The position numbers and the translations under genes are program-made. Below the pieces are notes generated by a model, which saw only the letters and a list, made by a program, of their open reading frames with translations, was not told the origin of the DNA and searched no databases. Positions 4,631 through 12,835 of a DNA stretch of 46,836 nucleotides are shown here, in pieces (the stretch's first letter is position 1; each line of letters starts with the position of its first letter). Source of the DNA: a virus; IMG/VR virus record IMGVR_UViG_3300030389_004010, positions 1,417 to 48,252 of that record, one strand, 5' to 3'.

Positions 4631-6196
4631 ATGGAATATAATCTACCTAGTGAGATTGTCAAAGACGTAAACTTTGGCGATAACGCTAAAAAACGAATAA
4701 TAGCTGGCGTAAGTAAGCTGGCCCAAGCCGTAAAATCCACACTAGGCGCTTCTGGTAAGTGCGTAATATACGAAGATGGACGCGGTAAACCGGTAATCAC
4801 AAAAGATGGTGTAACCGTTGCAGAAAGCGTAGTCTTATTTGATCCGGTTGAAAACATGGGTGCTACTTTAATTAAAGAGGCAGCTAGAAATACAGTGAAA
4901 GAAGCAGGTGATGGTACTACTACAGCTACCGTCCTTGCTGAAGCACTTATAAAAGAAATTAACCACGAGCAAAACCATAATGTTTCTACTAGAGATATTA
5001 AAAGTGGTATTGCTTCTGGTGCTAAAAAAGTAAACGAATACCTTGATAGTATTAAAATTGAGGTAAAAGATGACATGTTAGATAATGTTGCTGCTATTAG
5101 TTGTAACAATGATGAAGAACTAGGTGCTATTATAGCCGACGCTTATAAAAAAGTTGGTAGTGATGGCGTTGTTTTAATGGAAAGCTCTGAAACTGATGAA
5201 ACTTATGTTGAATTAGTTGACGGTGTACAGCTTGAGTGTGGTTTAACATCACCTCATTTTGTTACAGACACAGAAAAACAACGTGCGGTACTAGATAATC
5301 CACTAGTTTTAATAGTAGCATCTGAAATACCTAACGTTAGAAAGATACAAAACATACTAGAGTTTGTTATTAAGAATAATAAATCACTTTTAATCGTGGC
5401 TTCAGTGTCACAACAAGTAAAAAGTGCGTTACTTATGAATAAAGTCAAAGGTAATATCAAAGTTAACATTATAGATTTACCTGGTTTTGGTCCTACTAAG
5501 AACGATACGTGTGAAGATTTAGCTATTTTAACTGGAGCTACAGTAATTAACGAGGAATTAGGTGATGATTTAGATGGAATATCACTAGATATACTTGGTG
5601 AAGCTGAAAAAGCGGTTACAGATGATAAAAATACAGTAATTACGCTTGAAAATATTGATAAAAGTGTAAAAAACCGTATAAAAGAAGTTAAAAAACTGTA
5701 CAAAGCAGAAAAAAATGGCTTTTTGAAGAAAAAAATACAACAAAGAGTAGCAATGTTATCAGGAAGCGTAGGTATCGTGCGTGTTGGCGCTAATTCTAAA
5801 GTTGAACTAAAAGAAAAACGTGATAGAGTAGAAGACGCAATATACGCTACTAAAGCTGCTTTAAAAGAAGGTATAGTACCTGGAGGTGGTATTGCATTAC
5901 TAAACGCATCGGAAAGAATATCGTATGCAAACGTAGGTGAAGCAATACTATTAAACGCTATAAAAGCTCCTTATAAAACTATATTGTCTAATGCTGGTAT
6001 AGATCAAACTGAAGAGCTTGCTAGAGGCAACGGTATAAATGTTATTACAGGTGAAGAAGTTAATATGATTGAATCAGGTATTATAGATCCTGTACTTGTA
6101 ACTAAAACAGCACTTAAAAATTCTATTTCTGTGGTGACTACTATTATATCTGCTGATTGTGTAATTTCAAACATACGTATCAATGAAGGCAGTTAA
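4631..6196 (+). CDS. groEL: Phage GroEL-type chaperonin (Hsp60), 521 aa
   Basis: An ATP-driven folding-cage subunit. The equatorial ATP site is intact: I-T-K-D-G-V (near residue 56), G-D-G-T-T-T at 93-98 and V-E-D-A with D402, equivalent to the catalytic Asp of bacterial GroEL, plus the G-I-V-P-G-G-G segment. The protein is about 27 residues shorter than E. coli GroEL, mainly because the Gly-Met tail is missing, and a few apical positions that bind substrate or GroES appear replaced (for example a His where Y203 lies). A repeated AAATTAAATT leader precedes the ATG. The downstream groES overlaps by 14 bases, the reverse of the usual bacterial groES-groEL order. Sequence divergence suggests a phage lineage rather than recent host capture. 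Confidence 0.97.
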   Translation: MEYNLPSEIVKDVNFGDNAKKRIIAGVSKLAQAVKSTLGASGKCVIYEDGRGKPVITKDGVTVAESVVLFDPVENMGATLIKEAARNTVKEAGDGTTTATVLAEALIKEINHEQNHNVSTRDIKSGIASGAKKVNEYLDSIKIEVKDDMLDNVAAISCNNDEELGAIIADAYKKVGSDGVVLMESSETDETYVELVDGVQLECGLTSPHFVTDTEKQRAVLDNPLVLIVASEIPNVRKIQNILEFVIKNNKSLLIVASVSQQVKSALLMNKVKGNIKVNIIDLPGFGPTKNDTCEDLAILTGATVINEELGDDLDGISLDILGEAEKAVTDDKNTVITLENIDKSVKNRIKEVKKLYKAEKNGFLKKKIQQRVAMLSGSVGIVRVGANSKVELKEKRDRVEDAIYATKAALKEGIVPGGGIALLNASERISYANVGEAILLNAIKAPYKTILSNAGIDQTEELARGNGINVITGEEVNMIESGIIDPVLVTKTALKNSISVVTTIISADCVISNIRINEGS

Positions 6197-6440
6197 TCAC
6201 TATATAATAATAGACCCTATAAAAAACGAACCTAAAAAAGTTGGTGGTTTAATATTAACTGACGAGGTAAACGAAGACAATAGGTATTTAAAAGCAAAAG
6301 TTGTATCTGTTGGTAACCTTGTAGAAGGTATACACATAGATGACATAGTGTACTACGACAGACATGCAGGCCACGGTATACAACATAAAGATAAATTTTA
6401 CGGCGTTATAAAACAAATGGACGTCGTACTTATAGATTAG
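6183..6440 (+). CDS. groES: Phage GroES-type co-chaperonin, 85 aa
   Basis: The lid of the GroEL cage. The sequence keeps the N-terminal strand (Y-I-I-I-D-P), the mobile loop with G-G-L-I-L (residues 21-25, matching the GGIVL that contacts GroEL), a K-A-K-V-V-S-V-G strand, an I-D-D-I-V-Y-Y stretch equivalent to the GD-I-V segment, and a C-terminal strand V-V-L-I-D. It is about 12 residues shorter than bacterial GroES. The start lies 14 bases inside groEL, so translation is probably coupled to it. Confidence 0.93.
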   Translation: MKAVNHYIIIDPIKNEPKKVGGLILTDEVNEDNRYLKAKVVSVGNLVEGIHIDDIVYYDRHAGHGIQHKDKFYGVIKQMDVVLID

Positions 6441-6516
6441 ACCTAAACCATAAACTAAAAATCCTAAAACTTAAAAACGACAATTAACCTAATTATTAAC
6501 TAAAAAACAAATTAAA

Positions 6517-6852
6517 ATGGAAAAGTATTTGTATTTTGCAGTCGGAGCTAACGACGCTTACACTTACCCATCATCTAGACTTACTGGATTTGAGGTAGAC
6601 AACAATGGAAAATTAAATATTTACTTCAAGCCTTTAGTAGATGCTGGTCAAGATACTACAGCTGACGAAGTTGATAAAATTATCTTAAGTGTAGGTGGTA
6701 CAGAAAAAGATTCAGCTAAAGCAATAGTTGAAGCTATATCTGCAACTGGTTCTATGAAAGAAGCGTTTATTACTATTGCAGATTCAGAAGCTGGAGTTTT
6801 CTTAGCAAATTCTGGTATTACTGCTTGTGACTCAGTTACACTAGCTGGATAG
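6517..6852 (+). CDS. Small hypothetical (possibly virion) protein, 111 aa
   Basis: A soluble acidic protein of 111 residues beginning M-E-K-Y-L-Y-F. The mix of short strands and one helix (about 67-80) and the Gly/Ala/Ser/Thr-rich C terminus resemble small abundant phage proteins of marine podoviruses, some of which may be capsid decoration proteins. I cannot assign a function from sequence. It follows a 76-base A-rich spacer after groES and precedes a winged-helix gene. Confidence 0.65.
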   Translation: MEKYLYFAVGANDAYTYPSSRLTGFEVDNNGKLNIYFKPLVDAGQDTTADEVDKIILSVGGTEKDSAKAIVEAISATGSMKEAFITIADSEAGVFLANSGITACDSVTLAG

Positions 6853-6855
6853 TAA

Positions 6856-7296
6856 ATGAGGCTAACCGCGCAAGATTTGCGTGAAATGAATATCCTTAAG
6901 TATTACAGGCTCACAAGAAAGTGGGCTTGTAAGACTTACGGATTAACAGACGCAGATTTAGAATTATTAATTTACTTAGATTGTAAAAGAAGATTTACAC
7001 GAAACGAATTTATAGATGGTACTTATACCATGAGCTGGGATAAAAACCGGTGGGAAAAACTAAGAAGAGAAGGTTGGATCGAAGTGTGGAGACAACGTAA
7101 TAGAACAACTATTAAATACTCTATATATAAAACTTCTTTTCAATGTTCACAATTAATAAGTAGAATATACAGGGTACTTTTAGGTGAAGAAGATTTACCA
7201 ACTTCAGAAAGAAGTACATTTTATAATAATAAATCATATACAGATAAAGTTTACAATAAAGCTATAGATGATATGATAAAAGATAAAGACAGATAA
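6856..7296 (+). CDS. Winged-helix DNA-binding protein (MarR-like)
   Basis: A 146-residue basic protein. Residues about 28-105 read as a winged helix: L-T-D-A-D-L-E-L-L (helix 1), K-R-R-F-T-R-N-E-F (helix 2), then R-W-E-K-L-R-R-E-G-W-I (recognition helix) and a beta wing with R-N-R-T-T-I-K-Y. The final residue pattern L-I-S-R-I-Y-R-V-L-L-G is a typical C-terminal dimerisation helix. I infer a transcriptional regulator, perhaps for late genes. It lies next to virion and lysis genes, and the ATG follows four bases after the previous stop. Confidence 0.7.
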   Translation: MRLTAQDLREMNILKYYRLTRKWACKTYGLTDADLELLIYLDCKRRFTRNEFIDGTYTMSWDKNRWEKLRREGWIEVWRQRNRTTIKYSIYKTSFQCSQLISRIYRVLLGEEDLPTSERSTFYNNKSYTDKVYNKAIDDMIKDKDR

Positions 7297-7297
7297 T

Positions 7298-7522
7298 ATG
7301 GCGTTTAAAATGAAAGGTTTTAGTGGCTTTGGTAATTCACCAATAAAGAAAAAGTTTCCGATAGATAAAGGTAAAACTTTTGACATAGATAAAATAACTG
7401 ATGAAGATGAAGAAAGATTTTTAAGAGAACAAAGAGAAGAAAGAGTTGCATATTCTGAGTTAGACGAAAAAGGCAAGGCTATTTATAACAAGTTAAAAAA
7501 AGAAGGTAAAATTAGGTTTTAA
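7298..7522 (+). CDS. Small charged hypothetical protein, 74 aa
   Basis: A 74-residue protein with a Gly/Phe/Lys-rich N terminus (M-A-F-K-M-K-G-F-S-G-F-G) and a strongly charged helix of Glu/Arg residues (about 35-70) likely to form a coiled coil. Similar N termini (M-G-F-K-L-G-K-G) occur in the next gene, suggesting a shared targeting or assembly signal. Function unknown. Confidence 0.65.
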   Translation: MAFKMKGFSGFGNSPIKKKFPIDKGKTFDIDKITDEDEERFLREQREERVAYSELDEKGKAIYNKLKKEGKIRF

Positions 7523-7528
7523 AATAAT

Positions 7529-7957
7529 ATGGGATTTAAACTAGGCAAAGGTAGAGTACAAAGTATGTATGGCGGCGTTATAAGTAAAAAAATGCGCTTT
7601 GGCCAAGAAGCAGGTAGTGACGCTTCTGTGCCTGGTACTCCTGTTGTTAGAAAACCATTAGGTGAAGGAATATTAGGTGAAGCTAATATGGATGGTAGTA
7701 TATATATTAACGAAAGCATAGTACCTGGTAGCAAAGAAGAGGCACAAGTAATTAACCACGAAATGAGACACGCTACAGATATGAAAACAGGTAAGTTAGC
7801 TTATGGAGATGATTTTGTTAAATGGAACGGCAATATATATCCAAGAGAAGATAGAAACGGTAAAGATATGATAAAAGTAGATGGGCAATGGAAAGAAGCA
7901 GGTACACATGACTTTCCTTGGGAAGAAGAAGCAAATAACGGAAATAAAAACGTATGA
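7529..7957 (+). CDS. HExxH metallopeptidase-like protein, 142 aa
   Basis: The motif H-E-M-R-H at residues 77-81 fits the zinc-binding and catalytic HExxH of zincin metallopeptidases; the downstream F-P-W-E-E-E stretch (about 129-134) could supply the third ligand. The preceding Y-I-N-E segment is where a supporting strand is usual. No signal peptide is present. It directly precedes, and overlaps by four bases (ATGA), the holin gene, so it could act in lysis, or it could process virion proteins. Activity is inferred from the motif only. Confidence 0.65.
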   Translation: MGFKLGKGRVQSMYGGVISKKMRFGQEAGSDASVPGTPVVRKPLGEGILGEANMDGSIYINESIVPGSKEEAQVINHEMRHATDMKTGKLAYGDDFVKWNGNIYPREDRNGKDMIKVDGQWKEAGTHDFPWEEEANNGNKNV

Positions 7958-8346
7958 GTATATTAGGAAAAATATTTTCAAGTGGAGCTAATGAATTAGT
8001 AAAAGGTGTAGGCGGCGTAATAGACGAACTACACACTTCAAAAGAAGAAAAGCTTGAAGCTGAAAGAAAAATAAAAGATATGATAATGGGTTACGAAGCT
8101 AATATGCAACAGCAAGTAACTAAAAGATGGAAAGTCGATATGGCTTCTGATTCTTGGTTATCAAAAAACATAAGGCCTTTAGTTCTTATATTTTTAGTAG
8201 TATCAACAGTATTAATGATATTTATTGATGCTGGTGTTATTGCTTTTGAAGTAAAAGACACTTGGGTAGACTTATTACAATTAGTATTAATAACCGTGAT
8301 CGGTGCTTATTTTGGCGGTAGATCACTAGAAAAAGTAAAAAAATAA
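7954..8346 (+). CDS. 3TM-family holin (gene-transfer-release type)
   Basis: A 130-residue membrane protein with a soluble helical N half, then the signature W-K-V-D-M-A-S-D-S-W-L-S-K-N-I-R-P, and two strong membrane segments (about residues 78-98 and 105-122). This layout and motif match holins of the type described for gene transfer agent release, which form holes in the inner membrane at lysis. It overlaps the HExxH gene by four bases and the next gene at TAATG. I see no endolysin in this window. Confidence 0.85.
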   Translation: MSILGKIFSSGANELVKGVGGVIDELHTSKEEKLEAERKIKDMIMGYEANMQQQVTKRWKVDMASDSWLSKNIRPLVLIFLVVSTVLMIFIDAGVIAFEVKDTWVDLLQLVLITVIGAYFGGRSLEKVKK

Positions 8347-8714
8347 TGGGAATAAATTCAACAGAGGTAAGTTACGGCTTTGGTCAACTTGGTAGTGTTT
8401 TTAATGATACTGCTGACGCTATAGTAGCTCCAACAGGAAAAGTTTTTGTAGCAATACACTTTTTAGAAGATACAACTTTAGAAGCTAGTGGCGGTTTAAA
8501 AGCTCAACAAGATCCTAGTAACGGTATAGAGTTTTTTGAAACAGAGTCTGCTGCTCACAACGCCTTGTTATCACCTGATCTTGGTGAGTCTGGTAGTGGT
8601 GGTGTTCAAGTTGACAATAACAATACTTTTCCAGCAGGAACTATAATATATGGTAGATATACAGAGGTACACGCTACATCAGCCGTAAGAATTATAGCTT
8701 ATATAGGTAACTAA
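8346..8714 (+). CDS. Hypothetical virion-type protein, 122 aa
   Basis: A 122-residue acidic beta-rich protein with S-Y-G-F-G-Q-L-G-S near the N terminus, F-V-A-I-H-F-L in the middle and a C-terminal strand R-I-I-A-Y-I-G-N. It is rich in Ser, Gly, Thr and Asn, as are phage surface or decoration proteins. I recognise the type from marine phages but no function. The start overlaps the holin stop (TAATG) and the stop overlaps the next start (TAATG). Confidence 0.65.
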   Translation: MGINSTEVSYGFGQLGSVFNDTADAIVAPTGKVFVAIHFLEDTTLEASGGLKAQQDPSNGIEFFETESAAHNALLSPDLGESGSGGVQVDNNNTFPAGTIIYGRYTEVHATSAVRIIAYIGN

Positions 8715-9421
8715 TGTTAGGATTAGGTAATAGCTTAACAGCTAAAAGATATTCAAGCGCTACTTGGAGTCCAAGTAATTTAGGATCTAAGTTAAAGGCT
8801 TGGTTTAAAAACGATACCGATATACTTGAAGGCACGAGTGATCCAGCTGAAAACAATGATAATGTAACGCAGTGGAGTGATCAATCAGGCAACGATAATC
8901 ACTTAACAGCGCCTAATAACTTTTTTCAATATGACTCTAGTACCGGAGGCATAATAAGTGCTGGAAGTTCTAATGATAAAATGCATTTAACAAACCAATT
9001 AACACTTTCAGGTCAGTTCGCTTTGTATATGCGAGTTTCTTTTAGTTCAATATCATCAGGTGCTCATGATTTATTTTTCTATGATAAAGACAGTAGTTCT
9101 TCAGATTTTTTTAGAATACAAAGCACAACTGAAGTAAGAGGTAAAATAAGTAATGGTGTTGTAAGAAAATTTACCCAACCAACACAATCTTTAGATACTT
9201 TTTTTAATTTCGGTATAGAGCGTGATAGTGATAATGATTTGTTAGCTTTTCGTGATAATAGCGCTTTATCAGCTACTACTGCAGTAACAGATACTGGTAC
9301 CTTAGATATTGATTCTATAGGAGGTAATTTTGATGGTACTATAAAAGAAGTAATAATATGTAATAGTTCTCTTAGTTCAAGCGAACGAACTGAACTACAA
9401 GCTTATTTAGCAAATATATAA
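8714..9421 (+). CDS. LamG / concanavalin-like lectin domain protein
   Basis: The 235-residue product has the typical opening of phage LamG-like proteins (L-K-A-W-F-K, then W-S-D-Q-S-G-N-D-N-H near residues 53-62) and their C-terminal end (I-K-E-V-I-I-C-N then S-S-S-E-R-T-E-L-Q-A-Y-L). This jelly-roll fold usually binds carbohydrates, so the protein is probably exposed on the virion and may help host attachment. No signal peptide is present, fitting a particle protein. It forms a TAATG-coupled pair with the upstream gene. Confidence 0.75.
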   Translation: MLGLGNSLTAKRYSSATWSPSNLGSKLKAWFKNDTDILEGTSDPAENNDNVTQWSDQSGNDNHLTAPNNFFQYDSSTGGIISAGSSNDKMHLTNQLTLSGQFALYMRVSFSSISSGAHDLFFYDKDSSSSDFFRIQSTTEVRGKISNGVVRKFTQPTQSLDTFFNFGIERDSDNDLLAFRDNSALSATTAVTDTGTLDIDSIGGNFDGTIKEVIICNSSLSSSERTELQAYLANI

Positions 9422-9443
9422 TAATAAAATTAAATTAAATAAA

Positions 9444-9707
9444 ATGGCAAAAAGAAAAACAAAGAAAGTCGAAAAGGCTACAAAAATTACAAACGACGAA
9501 TTAAATAAAGTACAATCAATTATTAATAACATAAATAGAGCTCAACTAGAAATAGGTGGTTTTGAAACTAAAAAACATAACATGCTACATCATATAGGTG
9601 TTTTGCAAGATGAGTTATCTAAACTTCAAGTTCAATTTAAAAAGAACTATGGTACTGACGATGTTAATATTCAAGATGGTACTATAAACTACGATAAAAA
9701 TGAGTAA
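9444..9707 (+). CDS. Small coiled-coil protein, 87 aa
   Basis: An 87-residue protein with a basic N terminus (K-R-K-T-K-K) and one long helix with heptad pattern (about residues 18-70), then a conserved-looking end N-I-Q-D-G-T-I-N-Y. I have a recollection of similar small proteins next to terminase genes in marine podoviruses, without known function. It overlaps the next gene by eight bases. Confidence 0.65.
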   Translation: MAKRKTKKVEKATKITNDELNKVQSIINNINRAQLEIGGFETKKHNMLHHIGVLQDELSKLQVQFKKNYGTDDVNIQDGTINYDKNE

Positions 9708-9921
9708 ACTAATTAGAAAAATTACTGTAGGTAAAGACTACAAGGAAAACGCTATGCACTACGCTGTAGGCCAAGATGTTTATGGTGGGCACACTATATG
9801 TGATATAATAGAAGAAAAAGACAAATATTCTATTTACATTAGAAAAAACAAAGATGTGCTACCTTGGAAAGACTTTAACAAAAACATGGCAGTATCTGTA
9901 GAGTATAACTTAGAGTACTAA
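9700..9921 (+). CDS. Hypothetical protein, 73 aa
   Basis: A 73-residue protein beginning M-S-K-L-I-R-K-I-T-V-G, with M-H-Y-A-V-G-Q, then alternating strands and a W-K-D-F segment, suggesting a small beta fold. No family recognised. Both ends overlap neighbours (eight bases upstream; TAATG downstream), so it belongs to the tight unit leading into the terminase genes. Confidence 0.65.
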   Translation: MSKLIRKITVGKDYKENAMHYAVGQDVYGGHTICDIIEEKDKYSIYIRKNKDVLPWKDFNKNMAVSVEYNLEY

Positions 9922-10511
9922 TGAAGGCACCTTTTGACTTTGTTATAGAGCCAAAAGGTAATAGATATAACAATACTAAAAAAGTTGGTGGTAAAGATCT
10001 TATATTAAACACAGAGATATTTAACCACCAGTTTATAAACAGAGAAGCTATTGTTAAGTCTGTACCTACGGCTTATAGTACTAAAATAAAACCAGGCGAT
10101 ACAATTATAGTGCATCATAACGTATTTAGACGTTGGCATGATGTTAGAGGTGTTGAAAAAAATAGTAGAAGTTACTTTAATGAAAACACATATCTTGTAA
10201 AGCCAGATCAAATATTTTTGTATAAAAGAAATAATAAATGGTTGGCTACAGATAAATATTGTTTTGTACAGCCTATAAAGCAAAGAGATAAACTAAAACC
10301 AGGAGAAGAAGAAGAGTGTATAGGTATAGTTAAATACACTGATGGCGTTAACAACATTGGTGATCTTGTAGGTTTCACACCTTTTTCAACTTACGAGTTT
10401 GTAATCGATGGTAAAAGATTATATAGAGTTTTAAATAAATTTATTACAATTAAATATGAATACGAAGGAAACGAAGAGGCTTATAATCCAAGCTGGGCAC
10501 AAGGCAGTTGA
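9921..10511 (+). CDS. Tandem GroES-like protein, 196 aa
   Basis: Both halves can be aligned by eye with GroES. First half: F-V-I-E-P (residues 7-11), a loop with K-K-V-G-G-K-D-L-I-L (20-29) resembling the GroEL-binding mobile loop, A-I-V-K-S-V (43-48), K-P-G-D-T-I-I-V (57-64) and N-T-Y-L-V-K-P-D-Q-I-F (89-99). Second half: C-F-V-Q-P-I (114-119), I-G-I-V-K-Y (134-139), G-D-L-V-G-F (147-152), and L-Y-R-V then I-T-I-K-Y-E at the end. The second half lacks a clear mobile loop. With a classical groES in the same window, this could be an alternative lid, an adaptor for capsid folding or a repurposed fold. The assignment is inference from pattern. Confidence 0.6.
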   Translation: MKAPFDFVIEPKGNRYNNTKKVGGKDLILNTEIFNHQFINREAIVKSVPTAYSTKIKPGDTIIVHHNVFRRWHDVRGVEKNSRSYFNENTYLVKPDQIFLYKRNNKWLATDKYCFVQPIKQRDKLKPGEEEECIGIVKYTDGVNNIGDLVGFTPFSTYEFVIDGKRLYRVLNKFITIKYEYEGNEEAYNPSWAQGS

Positions 10512-10734
10512 AGAATTAATTAACGTTGCAAAAGAAAAAATTATTACTAATACAGAAGATGACGTTAGTGCTGATAGATTAAAAAATGCCGCAGCTACTA
10601 AAAAACTAGCAATATTTGACGCATTTGAAATACTTAACAGAATACAAGAAGAAGAAAACTTGCTTGAGGGCAAAACACCTGAAAAGACAGAGAAAAAAGC
10701 TTTTAAAGGATTCGCAGAAGGTAGATCTAAGTAA
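10456..10734 (+). CDS. Probable small terminase subunit, 92 aa
   Basis: Directly before the large terminase, this 92-residue protein has an N-terminal helical segment (R-L-I-I-Q-A-G-H-K-A-V-E-E-L) and a central helix (about 45-68), consistent with the DNA-recognition and oligomerisation parts of small terminase subunits, but no helix-turn-helix is certain. The ATG lies 56 bases inside the preceding gene; no later ATG exists in frame, so the overlap is likely real. Assignment rests mainly on position. Confidence 0.55.
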   Translation: MNTKETKRLIIQAGHKAVEELINVAKEKIITNTEDDVSADRLKNAAATKKLAIFDAFEILNRIQEEENLLEGKTPEKTEKKAFKGFAEGRSK

Positions 10735-12832
10735 TGTACAAGCAAAAACTGGTAAAATTGGTGAAATACTTGAAATACAAAATTTGCGGGTGGCTTTGCC
10801 GTTGCTGCCAGTGCGACTGCAGCACGAAATAGGTAAGTGGCAAAAAATAGAGTATCCAAAACAACTAAGTAAACTTAAAAATATATTTGATTGGAGATCG
10901 TATCCTGAAGATCAAAAAGAAGAGTGGTATGATTATATAGACGAAGAGTTTAAACGTAGAGATGAAGGCTTTTGGTTTTTAAATAATAACAAGCCAACAT
11001 ATATAACAGGTAGTCATTACATGTATTTGCAATGGAGTAAAATAGATGTAGGTGCACCTGATTTTAGAGAAGCAAATCGTTTGTTTTTTATATTTTGGGA
11101 GGCTTGTAAGGCTGACAAAAGATGTTACGGTATGTGTTATCTTAAAAATAGACGTAGTGGTTTTTCTTTTATGTCTTCAGCCGAAACAGTTAATTTAGCA
11201 ACAATATCGAGTGATAGTAGATATGGTATATTATCTAAAAGTGGTGCTGATGCTAAAAAAATGTTTACAGACAAGGTTGTTCCAATATCGGTTAATTATC
11301 CCTTCTTTTTTAAACCGATACAAGATGGTATGGATAGGCCTAAGTCTGAGCTTGCTTATCGTGTACCTGCAAGTAAGTTTACGCGTAAAAAAATTACTGC
11401 AAATGAACAGCAAGAAGACTTGGTTGGACTTGATACTACTATTGATTGGAAAAACACAGGTGACAATAGCTATGATGGAGAAAAGCTTAGTTTACTAGTA
11501 CACGATGAGAGTGGTAAATGGGAAAGACCAGATAACATATTAAATAACTGGCGAGTAACAAAAACGTGTCTACGTTTAGGTGCTAGAATAGTAGGTAAAT
11601 GCATGATGGGCAGTACTAGTAACGCATTAGATAAAGGTGGTGGTAATTTTAAAAAACTATACAATGACTCAGACGTTACTAAGCGTAACAGAAATGGACA
11701 AACAAAGTCTGGTTTATATTCTCTTTTTATCCCAATGGAATGGAACTATGAAGGATTTCTTGACAAATACGGACAACCAGTATTCAATAACCCAGATCAT
11801 GATGTACACGGACCAGACGGTGAACTAATAGATTATGGAATTATTGACCATTGGAATAACGAAGTCGAAGGTTTAAAAGGAGACTCAGACGCGTTAAATG
11901 AGTTTTATAGACAGTTTCCAAGAACTGAAGAGCATGCGTTTAGAGACGAAGCAAAAAACAGTATATTTAATTTAACTAAAATATACGAGCAAATAGATTA
12001 CAACGAAGGTGTTGGTGCTCAAGGAAATATAAGTAAAGGAAACTTTCAATGGGTCAATGGTGTTAAAGATACGCAAGTAATATTTTATCCAGATCCAAAA
12101 GGTAGATTTAATATAAGTTGGGTACCACCAAGTTATTTGCAAAATAGAATAACAGTTAAAAACGGCATTAAATATCCTGCAAACGAACACATGGGTGCTT
12201 TTGGTTGTGATAGCTACGATATATCAGGAACTGTAGATGGCAAAGGTTCTAACGGTGCGTTACACGGCTTAACTAAGTTTAGTATGGAAGACGCGCCACC
12301 AAACCACTTTTTTTTAGAATATATATCAAGACCACCAACTGCTGAAATATTTTTTGAAGACGTGTTGATGGCTTGTGTGTTTTACGGTATGCCAATACTT
12401 GCAGAAAATAACAAACCAAGATTGTTGTATCATTTAAGACGTAGAGGTTATAGAGGTTACAGTATGAATAGACCAGACAAAATTTGGAATAAACTATCAA
12501 CTTCAGAAAAAGAAATAGGTGGTATACCTAATACAAGTGAAGATATAAAACAAGCTCACGCGGCTGCTATTGAAATGTACATACAACAGCATGTTGGTTA
12601 TTTACAAGATGGTGTTTATGGTAATATATATTTTAATGAAACGTTAAATGATTGGGCTAAATTTGATATAACTAAAAGAACAAAGTTTGATGCCTCAATA
12701 AGTTCTGGTCTCGCTATTATGGCTTGCAATAGAAACTTGTACAGACCAAACGCAAAAATTGAAAAACCTAAATTAAACATAAGTATTTCTAAGTATACTA
12801 ATACTGGTAATACATCAAAAATAATAAAATAA
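10734..12832 (+). CDS. terL: Terminase large subunit (packaging motor), start uncertain
   Basis: The ATPase-nuclease that packages DNA. The ATPase half has a deviant Walker A (N-R-R-S-G-F-S, near 11147-11167) and Walker B L-L-V-H-D-E-S (near 11492-11512). The nuclease half has G-C-D-S-Y-D (near 12204) and a final K-F-D-A-S-I-S (near 12684). The reading frame is open back to 10616 but lacks an ATG. The natural start, ATG 10734 overlapping the small-subunit stop as TAATG, is in another frame ending at 10832; a -1 shift at the five-A run 10744-10748 would join it, giving about 699 residues. In-frame TTG 10784 or GTG 10790 are alternatives. The function is certain; the N terminus is not. Confidence 0.95.
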
Positions 12833-12835
12833 AAC

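Noticed and set aside
4627-5109. A 160-codon open frame on the minus strand.
   Set aside because: It is antisense to the strongly conserved GroEL gene; its Ser/Leu-rich product is a mirror of GroEL codons.
10616-10733. N-terminal extension of the large terminase from TTG 10616.
   Set aside because: It would overlap most of the small-subunit gene and gives an implausible Lys-rich start; a start near 10734-10790 fits better.
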